Assembly: GCA_050084985.1 (NCBI GenBank)
Contig: JBITNC010000001.1
Span: 175,646,001 to 175,710,000 of the forward strand
From: Nageia nagi
Lineage: Eukaryota > Pinophyta
Length of the DNA stretch: 64,000 bases
Direction of reading: 5' to 3'
Shown: positions 33,165-44,142 of the stretch, piece by piece
How positions within the stretch are numbered: position 1 is the first letter of the stretch
Layout of the letters: every line of letters starts with the position of its first letter
Notes under the pieces: model-generated
Seen by the model: only the letters and a program-made list of their open reading frames with translations
Databases searched by the model: none
Told to the model about the DNA's origin: nothing
Made by a program: the position numbers and the translations under genes

Positions 33165-36100
33165 ATGGTTCAAACTAGACATATGACCACTAAGAAAATG
33201 TGAGAATACCCATTTGAAATACAAGAAATAGATTCCGACAATATGGATCTAATAGAGTCTTTGGTTAGGAGGCCACCTCCTTTAGATGAATTGGATTCAC
33301 GAGTAGTTCATTATGAAAATAAAGATCAGGATTGGGGTTATGATCAATCTAGATTACAAGGACAAAGTATAGAAGATCCTACTACCAAGGCTAGAATACA
33401 AGTGTTAGATGAAGAGTTGATTGAAATTTGTCATCGCCTAGCTAATCATAGGAATATTCCTAGGACATCTTCTAGTTTACTAGGAGATGTCATAAAAATA
33501 GATCATAGGCATGATAACTTAAAAATTGATGAGGATAAATCTCGGGCCGAAACCATAGTGGTACCAGAGACTGAGCCGTATAAAGTTAAATATAAAAGAG
33601 TCGTTCATCTATTATCAGATGGTTAAAAAGTTAGTTCCTTAATTCGAAAAGAGGGAACTTGTTTTTCTCATAGATCTCTCGAATTAGGAAAAAATGAAGT
33701 ATCAATACCTACGAGTAACTTATCTCAAAGAGCTCCTTCAATAAAGCAAACGGAGAAATCTTATTCTTCAAAGGGAGGATTACATAGAAGGACATCTAAG
33801 TACAAAATAGAAGAGATACCTTCTTATGAAGAAATAAAAGAGCTACGATTATATAAAACAAAAGCCAATCAAAAATTCACAGAAATACATGCTAGTGATA
33901 TTAAAAGGGCCGCAGAGATGCAAAATCTTCTAAAGGAAGTTGACAAATTCATTAAAATTCAAGAATAAGAAAATGAATTAAAAGAAATGGAAGATAAACT
34001 TCTTAGAGATAAAATAAATGAATCCTTAGAACAAGAAAAGAAAAGACTTCATAAAGAACATGAGATTCAACTTCGTTTATAGAAATTACAACTTGAGGAA
34101 CTAGAGAATGAAAAAATAAAAAGGGAACGATATTTGCGTATGGAGAAAGAAAAACAAAGACAGTGGGAGGAATATCAAAAAATAAAGAATTTGAAACTGG
34201 AAACTTCTAAAGGAAGTCAAATACAAAGATATAAAGACCCCTACTTAGATAGACAAGAAGCGATGGATAGAGAGACCACCATTTTATTACAAAAGGAAAT
34301 GGATAAAGAACTAGAATTGCAAAAATTATATGATAAACAAAAGCAAGATTCCATTAAGAGTTGGGTGGAACAAACTCAAAATCAAATGAAATAACCTAAT
34401 TACAGAGGAAAAGATTTATATAGAAAAGGTGTATCCCAAAGACCTCCTAGAATACCTATTCCATGATGACATTCACCTCTTCAAATATTGCCTCCACCAC
34501 CGTCAGAGTTTCCTTCTGACTATGAGTCTTACACTTCAAGATCAATTTCTGAAAAGGATCCGAACACTCGAAGACATCATAGACATACTCAAGGTCATAG
34601 AATTGATAAAGAATTAGAAGACTTTATGAAGGATTTTATAAATTGAGAGATGAATGTTCAAGGACTTCAAAAGTTGAATTATAGAAACATTTGCAATGAA
34701 CCTATTCATCCAAGTGTTCCAAAAAAGAAACTACCATATAGGTTTGAATTTCCTAAAATAGAATCATTTAAAGGAAGAGAAAACCCCAAAGAACATTTGA
34801 GAAAATTTACATTTTTTAGTTATCAGATAGCCAATGATGACTCATTAATGTTACGTATATTTTCTATGACACTTGCAAGCCAAGCTTTAGATTGGTATAA
34901 TAGTTTACCTATGCATAGTTTATACACGTTTGAACAATTGGCTAATCAATTTCTTGAACATTTCAGAATCAATATTAAAGAAAAATCCTCAATTACTAAT
35001 CTTACAAGGTTACAACAATTTCTCGATGAAACTATACAAGATTACATCTCGAGATGGCAGGCTATACTCACTAGTATGCCTTATACAATACCACAAGAAG
35101 AATTGGTTAAATTATTTAGTCAAAGTTATCTAAGACCAATAGCTAGTATTCTCTAAATTCAACAACATAAAACTTTTGAAGAAGCTATTGCTCAGGTAGT
35201 AGTTATAGAAAGAGTTAAAATTCAAGATGGAGAATTAAAATTCAAGAAAAAAGAATACAAAAAGGGTAATCAACATGAAAATAGTACTAAACAACCACAA
35301 AACAATCAAATAGCCATGATAGAAGATTCTAGTCAAGCTTCAAAAATCGAAGAAAATGTTGAACTTAAGCCTGAAAGAAATTTTACCCTATTATCAGAAC
35401 CATTATCCGAAATACTTAAAAAATTATGTGATAATGGTATGATTACATTACCTAATATAAAACCTGAAAATCCTAATGCCAAAGGAAGCAAATGGTATAA
35501 GGAGAATGAATTTTATGCTTATCATAGACAAAAAGGACATAAGACAAATAAATGTCGAACTTTACAGCATAAAATTCAAGACTTGATAGATAGTCAAAAA
35601 ATAGACATGGATAATCTTATTGTGCCTTCGAATCAAAATTTAGGGATTTATCAAAATCCCTTACCTTCACATCAGGCTAACAACATGGCAATAATCTTGA
35701 ACCAAATGAACTATACATGGAATAATAAGGACATACCATTTATAGGGACTATAGATGATTCAATACATATGATTGGTATAGCTACATGAGCACAACAATA
35801 TCAAGATAAATAGGATAATCCATGAAAAAATCAATCGATATCAAATCCAATTAATATACAGCCTATACCCCCTCCATAACAACCTAAGGTTTCGATAAAA
35901 GATGCTCTTCAATGACAATTAAAAATGTCTCCAGTTAAGATGACCTTATTCAAATTATTACAACAGTCTAAGAGTTATAGGGAAGCTATGAATCAAATTC
36001 TACAAGAAATTCAAGTGGATATTAGTGACCTCGATAATTTTATTTCAATAGTTGAAAGATTAAAGATATCTCAACAACCTAGTATCACCTTCTACGAATA
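33165..36100 (+). pseudogene. E2 Gag region
   Basis: The N-terminal part (33243-33626) is charged and shows no known fold. 33960-34390 is Lys/Glu/Gln/Arg-rich with heptad-like Leu spacing, probably a coiled coil. The capsid-like core is at 34650-35156: PIHPSVPKKKLPYRFEFPKI (landmark), LASQALDWYNSLP, FEQLANQFLEHF and LTRLQQF. A zinc-knuckle-like motif near 35510-35560 reads YAYHRQKGHKTNKC. Its first Cys is Tyr here but Cys in E1. The tail before protease includes a Pro-rich, stop-laden linker. Gag would assemble the particle and package RNA. Confidence 0.78.
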
Positions 36101-36980
36101 AGAAAAATTAAATAACGATGGACCAGGAGGACTTGATCTACCTTTACATATAATGGGTAAAGTAGATGGAAAATTATTTAAAAGAATTCTGATAGATGAA
36201 GGTTCAGCTATAAATATAATTTTAGATGCTACATATAAAAATTTGAATTTATCATATTCGCTTATCTTAGCCCCTTGTTTACAAATTAGGGCATTAAATG
36301 ATGCAGTATGTTCAACTTTAGGATCAATAGTGCTATCGATTATAGTGGAGGCTAAAACTGTTCAAACTTTATTACATATAATTGAAGGAAATATTATACA
36401 ATACAACATTCTTTTAGGATGTCCATGGATTAGAGAAATGCAATGTGTTCCCTCAACTTATCATGGATGTTTAAAATACATCTACAAAGATAAAGTTCAT
36501 TGTGTGTTTAAAGATCCAGATCCTTATTCACATTGTAATTTAATTTTTGATCCAAATAAAGTGACATTACCGTCTCCTAATTTATCAACCATATTAATGA
36601 ATAAAAATGCGAATCAATCTAAAATCATAAAAGGAAAAAGTGATATAGCTATACAAGATAATGATACTTGGGAAAAAGTTGCTAAAACTTTAGATGAAAA
36701 ATATGGAGCTTCTTCATCAAAACAAGTAAATACTACGTCTAATAATAACTCATCTAGTGTATATCCAGTAAAAGTTAAATTAATGGATTTAGGGATGGGA
36801 GAATATGATGTAGATGAGGTGATATTTAATATACCTTCATCACAAGAAGTGGGAAGATTATCTGAATCACCTAGTGTAATTGGACAAATAGTACCTTTAA
36901 GAGAAGCACCTAATCAGATGATGTTCATCTATGCGGGGATAGTAGATCCTGCATCAACAATACCCAATCAAACATATGAA
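36101..36980 (+). pseudogene. E2 aspartic protease
   Basis: This is the longest intact stretch of the element (36153-37100). KRILIDEGSAINII at 36180-36220 is the active-site strand, with Asp-Glu-Gly in place of Asp-Thr/Ser-Gly. YNILLGCPWIREMQCVPSTYH at about 36400-36460 (landmark ILLGCPWI) is the C-terminal retropepsin signature, including the ILG/ILLG turn. It would process the polyprotein. It is open, so apart from the unusual triplet nothing shows it is broken. Confidence 0.75.
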
Positions 36981-37160
36981 GGTAATTTCGATAATGATAT
37001 GAAATATTTATCGCCATGTTCAAGAACATTTGCCTTAAACTATTTTAACAAATGTAATTGGCAAGGACAAGGATTGGGTCGATATGAACAAGGTCCATGA
37101 GAAATAATTGATTTACAATATCAAGATCCTACTGATAAAAGGGGATTAGGTTATCAAAAT
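36981..37160 (+). other. G-patch-like motif between protease and RT
   Basis: FNKCNWQGQGLGRYEQGP, then after a TGA (CGA expected) DLQYQDPTDKRGLGYQ. Gly spacing and the closing GLGY fit a G-patch, a Gly-rich nucleic-acid-associated motif also found next to protease in some retroviruses and plant retroelements. E1 keeps a weaker version near 5440-5575. Confidence 0.6.
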
Positions 37161-37958
37161 AATCTTGCTAAATTAGAAAATTCAGGAGAAGAGAATTTGG
37201 ATTATAATGAAGAAATTTTAGATAAAGAATCCATAGTACAAGAAATTGTTGATACAAGAGAAGAACGATTAAGTGAAATGGATGTCTTAGAAGGGGTTAA
37301 AATGCTCTTTATTGAGCCACCCTGGAATCATTCATGTTTACCAAGTGATATATAAGAAAAAATAAATAAAAATGCTGAATCATCAATCAGTCCATATTCA
37401 GATATACCATCGATAAATATGGTTATAATAAAAGAGAATGATATTGAAGATCAAAATATTGAACAAATAGATGAAGTTAATGAAAATCAAAATTTAATCA
37501 AGATAATAGCCAATACTTCTACAGATGAAGCAATTGCGGATTTCTCTCTCATATCATCTAATCCTTCGGTACATGAATTCAAAAATGTAGATCACATATT
37601 TGGTTCTTATGAAAATCAAGTATGCACGAATGAACAAATTCAAGAATACGATGAAGAATATAGTGTTAATGAGAATGGCTAGATACCAGTACCGAATCAA
37701 TTAGAAGAAGGGTCGCATATGCTTACTGAAAAGGTCTTAGAAATAAATATTAGTAATGATCCTCAAAATCTTAAAATTATTTAGTTAGGAGAAAACCTCA
37801 CGGAAAATGAACAAGAAGAAATCATAACCTTATTAAAAGAATGAGAAAAGGTATTTGCATGGTCATATGCAGACATGCCTGGAATAGATCCTAAATTAGT
37901 AGTACATAATTTAGCTTTAAAATTGAATGCTAAACCTGTTAAATAGAAATTACATAAA

Positions 37959-38582
37959 ATGCATCCTACTATAGCATTAATGGTAAAAGAAGAACTTCAT
38001 AAATTATTAGAAGCTAAGTTTATACAACCTATAGATTATTCAGATTGGATATCCAATATGGTACCTGTGAAAAAACCAAGTGGAAAAATAAGAATATGCA
38101 CAGATTTTTGTGATCTTAACAAAGCTTGTCCTAAAGATGATTTCCCTCTACCTAGCATTGATAGTTTGGTAGATTCGATAGTGGGACATGATATATTATC
38201 ATCAATGGATGGGTTTTCTGGTTATAATCAAATAAAAATAGCTACTAAAGATCAACATAAAATAGCTTTTATAACTACCTAGCATACCTTTTGTTATAAA
38301 GTTATGCCTTTTGGATTAAAAAATGCCAAGGCAACTTATCAAAGGGCTATGACTTACATATTCCATGACTATATGCACGACATAGTAGAAGATTATGTTG
38401 ATGATTTGTTGGTTAGATCTAAATATCAAGTAGATCATGGAAATGACCTAATTAAAGTCTTGGATAGATTATTAGAACATAAAGTAAGATTAAATCCAAA
38501 AAAATGTGTTTTTGGGGTAACTTCAGGAAAATTATTAGGATTTATTATGTCCCAATGAGGAATTGAAATAGATCCTAGTAAA
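37959..38582 (+). pseudogene. E2 reverse transcriptase
   Basis: Complete RT blocks in order: KFIQPIDYSDWISNMVPVKK, RICTDFCDLNKACPKDDFPLP (landmark ACPKDDFPLP), SSMDGFSGYNQIKIA, FCYKVMPFGLKNAKATYQ, then the intact catalytic YVDD near 38395-38407 and LNPKKCVFGVTSGKLLGF. Two stops fall inside: TAG at 38280 where Trp is expected and TGA near 38556 where Arg is expected. The linker before it (37419-37682 and on) is acidic. Metal-binding residues are intact, unlike E1. Confidence 0.85.
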
Positions 38583-39260
38583 GTGAAGGTAGTAGTAGAC
38601 ATGCCACCTCCTACAAATCAAAAACAATTACAAAGTTTACAGGGCAAGTTACAAGCCATCAAAAGGTTTTTAGCTCAACTTTTTGATAAATGTAAACTAT
38701 TTACAAAATTATTAAAAAAGGGAATAGAGTATCATTGGGGCAAAGAGAAACAAGATGCATTCGATGAGATTAAAAGATATTTATTATCGCCTCCTATATT
38801 AAGTCCATCGAGAAAAGATATACCCTTTTTGTTATATATTTCTGCTACTAAAACTGCCTTAGGAACAATGCTTGCTCAAAAGAATGAACACAATAAAGAA
38901 CAAGCTATATATTATCTGAGTATAACCCTAGTGAGCTACGAGGTTAAGTACATATATTTAGAAAAATTATGTCTTGCTGTTGTTTTTCCTACTGAAAAAC
39001 TTCGACATTATATGCCTAATCATACAACATATGTCATCTCTAAAGTGGATCCGTTGATATATATGATGAATAAAACCTATCAAAATTCAAGAATTGCAAA
39101 GTGGATAATGCACTTAAATGAATTTGATTTACATTTTATTGGACAAAAGTTAATAAAAGGACAAGTAATTGTTGATTATCTCATTGATGCCCCATTGCAA
39201 GATGATAAACCACTTGTCATTGAATTACCTAATGATGGAGTGTTTCAATTAGATGAAATT
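38583..39260 (+). pseudogene. E2 RNase H following RT
   Basis: Open from 38583. KQLQSLQGKLQAIKRFLAQL is the RT connection and KLLKKGIEYHWGKEKQDAFDEIK the tether. FLLYISATKTALGTMLAQ, IYYLSITLVSYEVKYIYLEK and HYMPNHTTYVISKVDPL follow. The canonical first Asp of RNase H is Ser in YISAT, which is also seen in Tat elements where the second RNase H has taken over. This domain is therefore probably a structural remnant. Confidence 0.72.
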
Positions 39261-39742
39261 GAAATACCAGTAGAACCAAAAAATGATTGGGATATGACAA
39301 TACACTTTGATGGTTCTCAATGTGAACAAGGTGGTGGAGCAAGTGTTGTATTCATAACACCACAAGGTATCCCTATACCTTATTCATTTAAACTAAAATT
39401 CCCTTGTACCAATAATAATGCGGAATACGAAGCTTTGATATTAGCATTAAAAACTACTATTAAATTAAAACTTAAAAGAATTAAGATTATTGGAGATTCT
39501 TTACTCATCGTAAATCAAGTGAAAGGAATCTATCAATGTAAAGAACCTTTACTTCAAAAGTATAAAGCGTTAGTTGAAGAATTATTAAAATCTTTTGACC
39601 GATTTAGTATAGAAGCGGCACCAAGATCATCTAATAGATTTGCAGATGCTATGGCTTCTATTGGATATCTTATCCCAGAAGATCCTAAAAAATCTTCAAT
39701 TCAAGTTGAAATAATTCAATTGTTTCAATCATCATTACAATA
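39261..39742 (+). pseudogene. E2 second, archaeal-type RNase H (aRNH)
   Basis: WDMTIHFDGSQCEQGGGASV, CTNNNAEYEALILALK, KIIGDSLLIVNQV and SNRFADAMASI supply all four acidic residues (Asp, Glu, Asp, Asp) of an active RNase H. It follows the RT-linked RNase H without a stop and ends at the TAG at 39740-39742. It would degrade the RNA strand during reverse transcription. This domain defines the Tat lineage. Confidence 0.85.
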
Positions 39743-41054
39743 GGAAGATGAAGAAAAAAGTGTGTTAAATATTGACGTAACTGATAAGGATAATTGGTAC
39801 AAGGAATTGACAAATTTTTTAAAATTTGGAACTCTTCTTGCAAACCTTCATAAATCATCACGACAAGCTTTTAAAATCAAAGCAACTAAATATTGTTTGA
39901 TAGGGGATATCTTGCATCAACGAAATTTCAACGGTATTTTACTCAGATGTCTTGAATGGAGTGATATTAAAAAAGCTATATCCTCCACCCATGATGGAAC
40001 ATGTGGAGGACATTTTAATGGTGTTGCGATTGTAAAATGATTAATACGAATGGGGTATTATTGGCCTACTATGGAAAAAGATTGTTGTGAATATGTTAAA
40101 AAGTGTTTTAAATGTCAATAATATGCTCATTTATTTTCACAACCATCTCAAGAACTACATCCTATACAATCATTTTGGCCATTCTCTAAATGGGCATTAG
40201 ATTTAATAGGACAAATTACACCTACATCTGCTGGTGGACACAAGTTCATCATTACAGTGACTGAATATTTTACTAAATGGGTAGAGGCTATTCCCATGAC
40301 TTCCACCACTAGTTCACGAATTGCTAAATTTATAGAAAGTTATATTATATGTAGATTCGGCATACTGAATCAATTAATTATGGATAATGGAAAGAATTTT
40401 AAAAATAAGGATGTAAAACAAATATGTGACAAGTATAACATTAAACAAAGTTTTTCCACTCCATATTATCCACAAGGCAATGGACAGGCAGAGGCTACTA
40501 ATAAAACCATTCAGAACATATTAGCAAAAATAGTAAATGATTCTCATAGAGATTGGCATATGCAAATATCAAAAGCCTTGTGGGCTTATCATACTAGTGT
40601 ACGCACTCCTATTGGGGCAACACCATTCTCTTTAGTATATGGAACAGAAGCCATCTTACCCATAGAACTTGAGATACCATCCCTTAGAGTAAATCTAAGT
40701 GAGCAAAATTCCAACGAGAGAGCAAGATAGACTCACTTAGATCAATTGTTACTTTTAGATGAAAAATGTATTAATGCTTTAGAGCATATACATGTTTATC
40801 AGAAGAGGATAAAATGAGCTTTTGATAAAAGGGCTCTAATTTGTGAGTTCAAAATAGGTGATTTGGTCTTAAAAGAAAATCAACAAACTTCACAAATAGA
40901 ATGACAGCTTAGAGATAAGTTTGCTCCAAATTGGTTAGGACCATATATCATTAAGAAAAATTTTAGTAAAGGAACTTATCATTTATCAGACTTAGAAGGA
41001 AATGAAGAGCATGAACCTATAAATATCATGCATCTCTGACCCTTCTAAACATAA
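39743..41054 (+). pseudogene. E2 integrase
   Basis: N-terminal zinc-binding domain: STHDGTCGGHFNG, YYWPTMEKDC and KKCFKC at 39980-40120. Catalytic core: WALDLIGQI, TEYFTKWVEAIPM, LIMDNGKNF and STPYYPQGNGQAEATNKT, with the D-D-E triad intact. Then KALWAYHTSVRTPIGATPFSLVYG. The C-terminal SH3-like part reads FKIGDLVLKENQQ and FAPNWLGPYIIKK and ends EHEPINIMHL. No chromodomain is seen, as expected for Tat. Five or six stops are scattered through it. Confidence 0.85.
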
Positions 41055-41163
41055 AAAAAAGAAATGTGTACATTAGTTTTCTTTCATTTTATTTTATTGT
41101 TAAAACAATAAATAAATAAAAGTATTAATATTTGTCAAGTGTTAATGATTAAAATAGAAAGGA

Positions 41164-42264
41164 TGAATCTGGCAAAGGAATCTGCTGAAGGTAGCATAAT
41201 GCCACCACAAGAATGATTTCCACCACTAAGATATCCAGGTGATTTAGCATTGACATATTTAAAACATGGATTTGATCTTAATCTCTTAAATTATTTACAA
41301 TTGACTATTGATGAACAATATGAAAGAACATATCATATGTTTTGTGGTATGAATAATGGTTGGCAAGTCACTTTTTATGGATATGAAGTAAGCATTATTT
41401 TAGATCCACAAATCTATTTCACCCATATGGAAAGAATATCACAAGAAATAACAGCTTTCTACCTACAATGGCCTTATGGGATACCGAAAATCATCATAAA
41501 TTGTCAGTTAAATGAGTACTCACTCCTTTTAGCTAGACTAAAACACATTAAACAATTAACCAAAAGCCTAGAATGGATGGATGGAATTTTACATTATTTA
41601 CCTCATAAAAGGGTGATTTATGATTTTTCAAATACTTTTGTGGCTTTTCCTCCTAGAACATCGCAATAATACTATAGGCAAACCCATAGATTTTCTCGCA
41701 TGTAAATGCGACATACAATTTGGGAACAAAAGTTGGAGAAAAAGCAAGCTTATCGTATTGTCGAGCTTACAATGATGAATCAAATAAGGGTTAGAAATGA
41801 GATTATCAAAAATCTATCAAAAGGATATAGAGTATAAAATAATGGAAGTTATCTTTCAGGATTCGAAAGTAGGTATGACAAAGATCTTTTTATGAAAGTT
41901 ATTCGTAACGCTCCTACTCTTTTGTATTCAAATATCTTACGGCTAGAATGTCAAAGTAAACAGATATCAAGCTATTGTTTGTATCAATGCATTTGAACTA
42001 TGGTGTTCTCCTAATTCAGAATACGATTTAATGATATATTTCTATCTTCTATGGCCTATAAAAAAGCCCAAAATAATAGTTGATTGTACTCACAACCTGA
42101 CCTTAAAACATCGAGAACAAATTATCTCAATCACACAAACTGTGACATTTGAAAACTTAGATTATTGTATTCCAGAAATCTATCATAATCAAGTGGTATT
42201 AGATTTTAGTTTTTTGTTTAGTTCAACACATTGCTCATTTAATCCTAATGCAGTTCAAACTTGA
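41164..42264 (+). pseudogene. E2 sense accessory ORF with repeated domain (unrecognised)
   Basis: The family is unknown to me. From MNLAKESAEG (41164) through a TGA at 41214, the frame runs to 41669 and then shifts. 42031-42264 gives the second half. Copy 1: NNGWQVTFYGYEVSIILDPQ, ITAFYLQWPYGIPKIIINC, VIYDFSNTFVAFPPR. Copy 2: MIYFYLLWPIKKPKIIVDC, VVLDFSFLFSS. The pattern WP-x3-PKI-I-x-N/D-C, then about 45 residues, then V-x-x-DF-S-x-x-F, repeats. E1 shows the same two-copy layout. It is probably translated separately from gag-pol. No membrane segment or Cys/His cluster is evident. Confidence 0.6.
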
Positions 42265-42764
42265 TTTGAATGCGTCATGAATAGATTCCCTAGAAAAATT
42301 ATAAAATCCTAAAAAATTAAAAATTATAAAATCTTAAAAATTTGAAAAATATAAAACACATACAAATTATAAAATTATAAAATCTACCTAGATGGAAACA
42401 TCTAGAGGTCACTTGGTAATTGGGTGCCCTGCCCTTGTATGATGTGAATATATGTTGCATGTCATTGTAAAAGTGGTTATCTAGTAAATGTGAAATGTGT
42501 GAAAAGGTCATTTTAGAATAATCTCCTTGTTATCACTATATTCACTTTGTCTTTTCTTTCATAAAGAAATGATATACCATAGATTATAGAAAAACATAAA
42601 GTTTGTGTTTGAAAGAAAATCCATAAACTCCAAACACTTACGACATTAAAATATTCGAAGAGAATTTGAATGAAATCATTCTAAGAGATATTAAGAGTGA
42701 AAGTTATGTGTCTATCCTATTATTTGCTCCATCTCGAATCCAAGAATCATTTGATAGTAAAAAA
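42265..42764. other. E2 spacer after accessory ORF
   Basis: Noncoding and A/T-rich. Several aaaattataaaatcctaaaa-like repeats lie at 42295-42385. The block ggtcacttggtaattgggtgcc (about 42410) is conserved in E1 near 11090. Confidence 0.6.
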
Positions 42765-42948
42765 AAAAGGAATGAGAAAAGAGATGAAAAAAAAAGAAGA
42801 AGAAGAATTGCTACAATGATTCTTGGGTGATTACAATATCCTCTACCAGGGCTATGGATGCCTGACTGGCAGTAGAGCAAGGTTGTAGCGAGATTGAGGG
42901 GTTAATCCTCATTGGGGCTATGGATGCCTGTTTGGCAATGAGGCATAC
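42765..42948 (+). other. Twin stem-loops after a purine tract, E2 copy
   Basis: A purine-rich run (about 42760-42808) precedes two hairpins with the same loop block gggctatggatgcctg. Stem 1: ctctac (42841-42846) with gtagag (42872-42877). Stem 2: cctcattg (42907-42914) with caatgagg (42936-42943). The two stems differ in sequence but close nearly the same loop. The E1 copy at 11565-11667 has T-A where stem 1 has C-G. Confidence 0.65.
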
Positions 42949-44142
42949 CTTACGAGTGGCAATATGTCCATTTTGGTTAGTGACCTTCTTTCCTATGGAC
43001 CTCTATATGTTTCATACAGATAGACTAGCTTATTAATATCTCTAGGATACTTCATCTTAAATGATCTGAGAAGGGAAATGAATCTCACTGCACACATTGG
43101 AGTTTATAGATTTTCTTATCAACATATGACAATATTGTTTGATATCATCTTAGGTTATTAGATCTTGAAATAAAGAAAGATAAGGTAGATGTTATAATAA
43201 CTTGGTTATTAATCCAAAATCACCTGATCTTTTGTCAAATCTGTATTTTGTTTATGTTTAGAATCATTTGTATCATTTTGTTAAACCCATTCCGTTCAAG
43301 AATATCGTCACCATTGAACATTATTAAAATTTCTTTTATTTGGAAAGGATAGGAATGATTCTTTATTGTTCCCCTAACCAAGATAAATTTAATGTTCATA
43401 TGCACCCATAAGTCATTAGTGTGTCATGCCAAGCCATTTTCACTATTATTCATTACCTTTGAACATTATTAAAATTGCTTTTCTTTGGAAAGGATAAGAA
43501 TGATTATTTATTATTCCCCTGACCAAGATAAAGTTAATGTTCATATACATCCATAAGTCAATAGTTTGTCATGTCATTATGTTTATTGTAAAATTGCCAA
43601 GTGTGGAAAATGATGCATCTGATTCCACGAAAATATAATAAAAATATGTCCTTAAATAACTTAACTTATTAAAATTATGAATTAAATTCATTGCTTATTC
43701 ATACTTATTATTAAATTACTTTTGAGATTAGTAACATCATCAAATGAATTTGTTGATATACGGTGTATATTTTATCATCATTTAGAAAATTATAAAAGAT
43801 AGCCTCAAAATTATACATCATACATTCCACAATTACATATATGCATCATACATTTTGAAAATTACATCTATCATTAACATCCATTAATCATCAAGTAAAA
43901 GGCAATTATAATCTACATAACATCACATCATGCCTATTTTATCCTAAATCTATATATAGAATAAAAGATCATGCATCAAGAATCATACAAATACCATGAA
44001 TATCAAGGATATAACCATCTATATATACATCATAATGGTCCATCAAAAGGTCATCATAACATCATGAATTGTGAAATAAAACTACAAGGGTCCAATAACC
44101 TCATAAGCATATGAAAAATGACATCATGAAAAGAGAGTATCC
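42949..44142. other. E2 noncoding stretch before antisense gene
   Basis: No gene seen. Contains the duplicated 115-bp block at 43316-43574 and a block tggaaaatgatgcatctgattc (about 43598) shared with E1. Confidence 0.65.
43316..43574 (+). repeat. 115-bp direct repeat, period 145 bp
   Basis: 43316-43430 and 43461-43574 share gaacattattaaaatt, ggaaaggata and gaccaagataaa-like blocks at a 145-bp period with about 10 percent differences. E1 has only a single, unrelated-looking stretch here, so the duplication postdates their split. Confidence 0.85.

Larger units (their letters stand above)
33165..41054 (+). pseudogene. E2 gag-pol polyprotein, one frame with in-frame stops
   Basis: From the ATG at 33165 (MVQT, as E1 MIQT) to the TAA at 41052-41054 every recognisable domain lies in one frame: Gag, protease, G-patch, RT, RNase H, aRNH and integrase, about 2630 codons. 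About 30 stops interrupt it, mostly TGA, TAG or TAA where CGA, CAG, CAA or TGG is expected, but no net insertion or deletion shifts the frame. Gag and Pol therefore seem to have been one ORF without a frameshift signal. The TGA at 41037 (after MHL) is also present in E1 and may be a shared mutation or the real end. Sub-regions are listed separately. Confidence 0.85.
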
